7,407 bases of DNA, taken from positions 1 through 7,407 of the forward strand of contig JAIYAI010000219.1 of assembly GCA_027489135.1 (NCBI GenBank). The letters run 5' to 3'. This document shows positions 6,543-7,407 of this stretch, piece by piece. This DNA is from Acetobacteraceae bacterium. Lineage in GTDB: Bacteria > Pseudomonadota > Alphaproteobacteria > Acetobacterales > Acetobacteraceae. Below the pieces are notes generated by a model. The model did not search any database. It was not told the DNA's origin and saw only the letters and a program-made list of their open reading frames with translations. A program made the translations under genes and the position numbers. How positions within the stretch are numbered: the stretch's first letter is position 1; every line of letters begins with the position of its first letter.

Positions 6543-7407
6543 GCGCATTCACCCCCTTCTCTGGCGAGCGCGTCGCCGTCGTCGGGCTCGGCAAGGCCGG
6601 GCTGCCGGCGGCGAAGCGCCTTGCCGACTGGGGGGCGGAGGTTTCCGCCTGGGACGACGCGCCGGCAGGGCGTGCGGCGGCGGAGGCCGCGGGGCTCCGC
6701 GTCGCGGATCCCGCCAGCGGCCCCTGGCGCTGGGACGCGCTGCTGCTCTCCCCCGGCATCCCGCATCGCCTGCCGCGGGTGCATCCCGCCGCCGCGGCAG
6801 CCCGGGCCGCGGGCGCGCCGATCCTGTCGGAGGTCGAGTACCTGTTCCGCGCCGTCCGCGCGGCGGGCAGCGCGGCGTGCTTCCTCGGCGTGACGGGGAC
6901 CAACGGCAAGTCCACCACCACCGCGCTGGTGGAGCATCTGCTGAAGCACGCGGGCCGGCCCGTCGCGGCGGGCGCCAATCTCGGCCCGCCGGCGCTGTCG
7001 CTGCCGATTCTGGGCGATGACGGCACCTATGCGCTCGAGATGTCGTCCTATGCCTTGGAGCGACTCGCAACGGTGCGGTTCAACGCGGCCACGATGCTCA
7101 ACCTGACGCCGGACCATCTGGACCGGCACGGCGACATGGCCGGCTACCTGGCTGCGAAGGCGGAGATCTTCGCGCGGCAGGCACCGGACGACCTCGCCGT
7201 GCTGGGCATGGAGGATTCCTGGACCGCCGGCCTCCGGCCGCGGCTGGCGGCGTGCGTCGTGCCGATCTCGGGCAGCGCGCCGCAACCTGGCGGCATCTGG
7301 GCGGAGGGGAGGCTCCTGCGCGACGAGGCGGGCCCGATCCTCGACCTGCGCGAGGCCCCGGCCCTGCCCGGCAGCCACAATGCGCAGAACGCGGCCGCCG
7401 CGGCGGC
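6539..7407 (+). CDS. murD: UDP-MurNAc-L-Ala:D-Glu ligase MurD (3' end outside window)
   Basis: Cytoplasmic ligase that adds D-glutamate to UDP-MurNAc-L-Ala, two steps before MurF. The first 289 codons are present; MurD is usually about 450-480 residues, so the C-terminal third is missing at the window edge. The N-terminal Rossmann-like domain begins VAVVGLGKAG (12-21), with LLLSPGIP following. The ATPase domain has the P-loop T119-G-T-N-G-K124-S-T-T, EMSSYALER in place of the common ELSSFQLE/ELSSYQ form, MLNLTPDHLDRHG, and K207 in AAKAEIF as the expected carbamylated lysine. The fragment ends just after LPGSHNAQN, which normally begins the boundary with the C-terminal domain. The ATG at 6539 overlaps the mraY stop as ATGA; only a weak GAAG (6530-6533) precedes it, so translation is probably coupled to mraY. 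The gene order predicts ftsW or murG next. Confidence 0.96.
   Translation, partial: MSAFTPFSGERVAVVGLGKAGLPAAKRLADWGAEVSAWDDAPAGRAAAEAAGLRVADPASGPWRWDALLLSPGIPHRLPRVHPAAAAARAAGAPILSEVEYLFRAVRAAGSAACFLGVTGTNGKSTTTALVEHLLKHAGRPVAAGANLGPPALSLPILGDDGTYALEMSSYALERLATVRFNAATMLNLTPDHLDRHGDMAGYLAAKAEIFARQAPDDLAVLGMEDSWTAGLRPRLAACVVPISGSAPQPGGIWAEGRLLRDEAGPILDLREAPALPGSHNAQNAAAAA

Noticed and set aside
5280..6548. A 422-codon minus-strand frame opposite mraY, rich in His, Asp, Gln and Arg
   Set aside because: Complement of hydrophobic membrane-protein codons in this phase gives exactly this charged composition; mraY on the + strand is unequivocal.
7394..7407. A 14-bp GC palindrome at the window end
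   Set aside because: It simply encodes a run of alanines with GCC and GCG codons in murD.
1..7407. Promoters, terminators, tRNA/rRNA, CRISPR arrays, insertion sequences or transfer signatures
   Set aside because: The genes leave no intergenic space, composition is uniform, and I saw no terminal inverted repeats, regular spacer arrays, hairpin plus T-run terminators or RNA gene motifs.

Overview
This window is a stretch of the division and cell wall (dcw) cluster of a Gram-negative bacterium. All genes lie on the + strand and are packed end to end. The order is the 3' end of an ftsL-like gene, then ftsI, murE, murF, mraY and the 5' part of murD. The very high G+C content, with almost every codon ending in G or C, fits a high-GC alphaproteobacterium. 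So do the gene order, the DNPR-type (meso-diaminopimelate) MurE and the SVGKTGTK P-loop of MurF. I would guess the Acetobacteraceae/Rhodospirillales (Roseomonas-like), but that placement comes from general resemblance, not from a search.

Layout. Bases 1-361 hold the proline/alanine-rich C-terminal tail of a protein that begins upstream, most likely FtsL by position. Bases 358-2613 encode FtsI (PBP3), the septal transpeptidase, with an unusual disordered tail of about 150 residues. Bases 2600-4063 encode MurE, 4060-5457 MurF, 5454-6542 MraY, and 6539 to the window end the first 289 codons of MurD. No base lies between genes. Four junctions overlap by 4 nt (ATGA three times, GTGA once) and ftsI/murE overlaps by 14 nt. 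No promoter, terminator, RNA gene, mobile element or CRISPR array is visible, so the window reads as the inside of one long polycistronic unit with coupled translation.

How the genes work together. MurD, MurE and MurF successively add D-Glu, meso-DAP and D-Ala-D-Ala to UDP-MurNAc-L-Ala in the cytoplasm. MraY moves the resulting phospho-MurNAc-pentapeptide onto undecaprenyl phosphate in the inner membrane, giving lipid I. After flipping and polymerisation, FtsI cross-links the strands at the division septum, where FtsL is part of the activating FtsQLB complex. Gene order does not follow reaction order (MurD acts before MurE), as is usual in dcw clusters.

The window is ordinary housekeeping DNA and I see no new system in it. 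The points worth a second look are the low-complexity periplasmic tails on both the FtsL-like protein and FtsI (the latter with four spaced Leu-x-Arg-Arg motifs), an HHN in place of the family HHH motif in MraY, and a few motif deviations in MurF and MurD.
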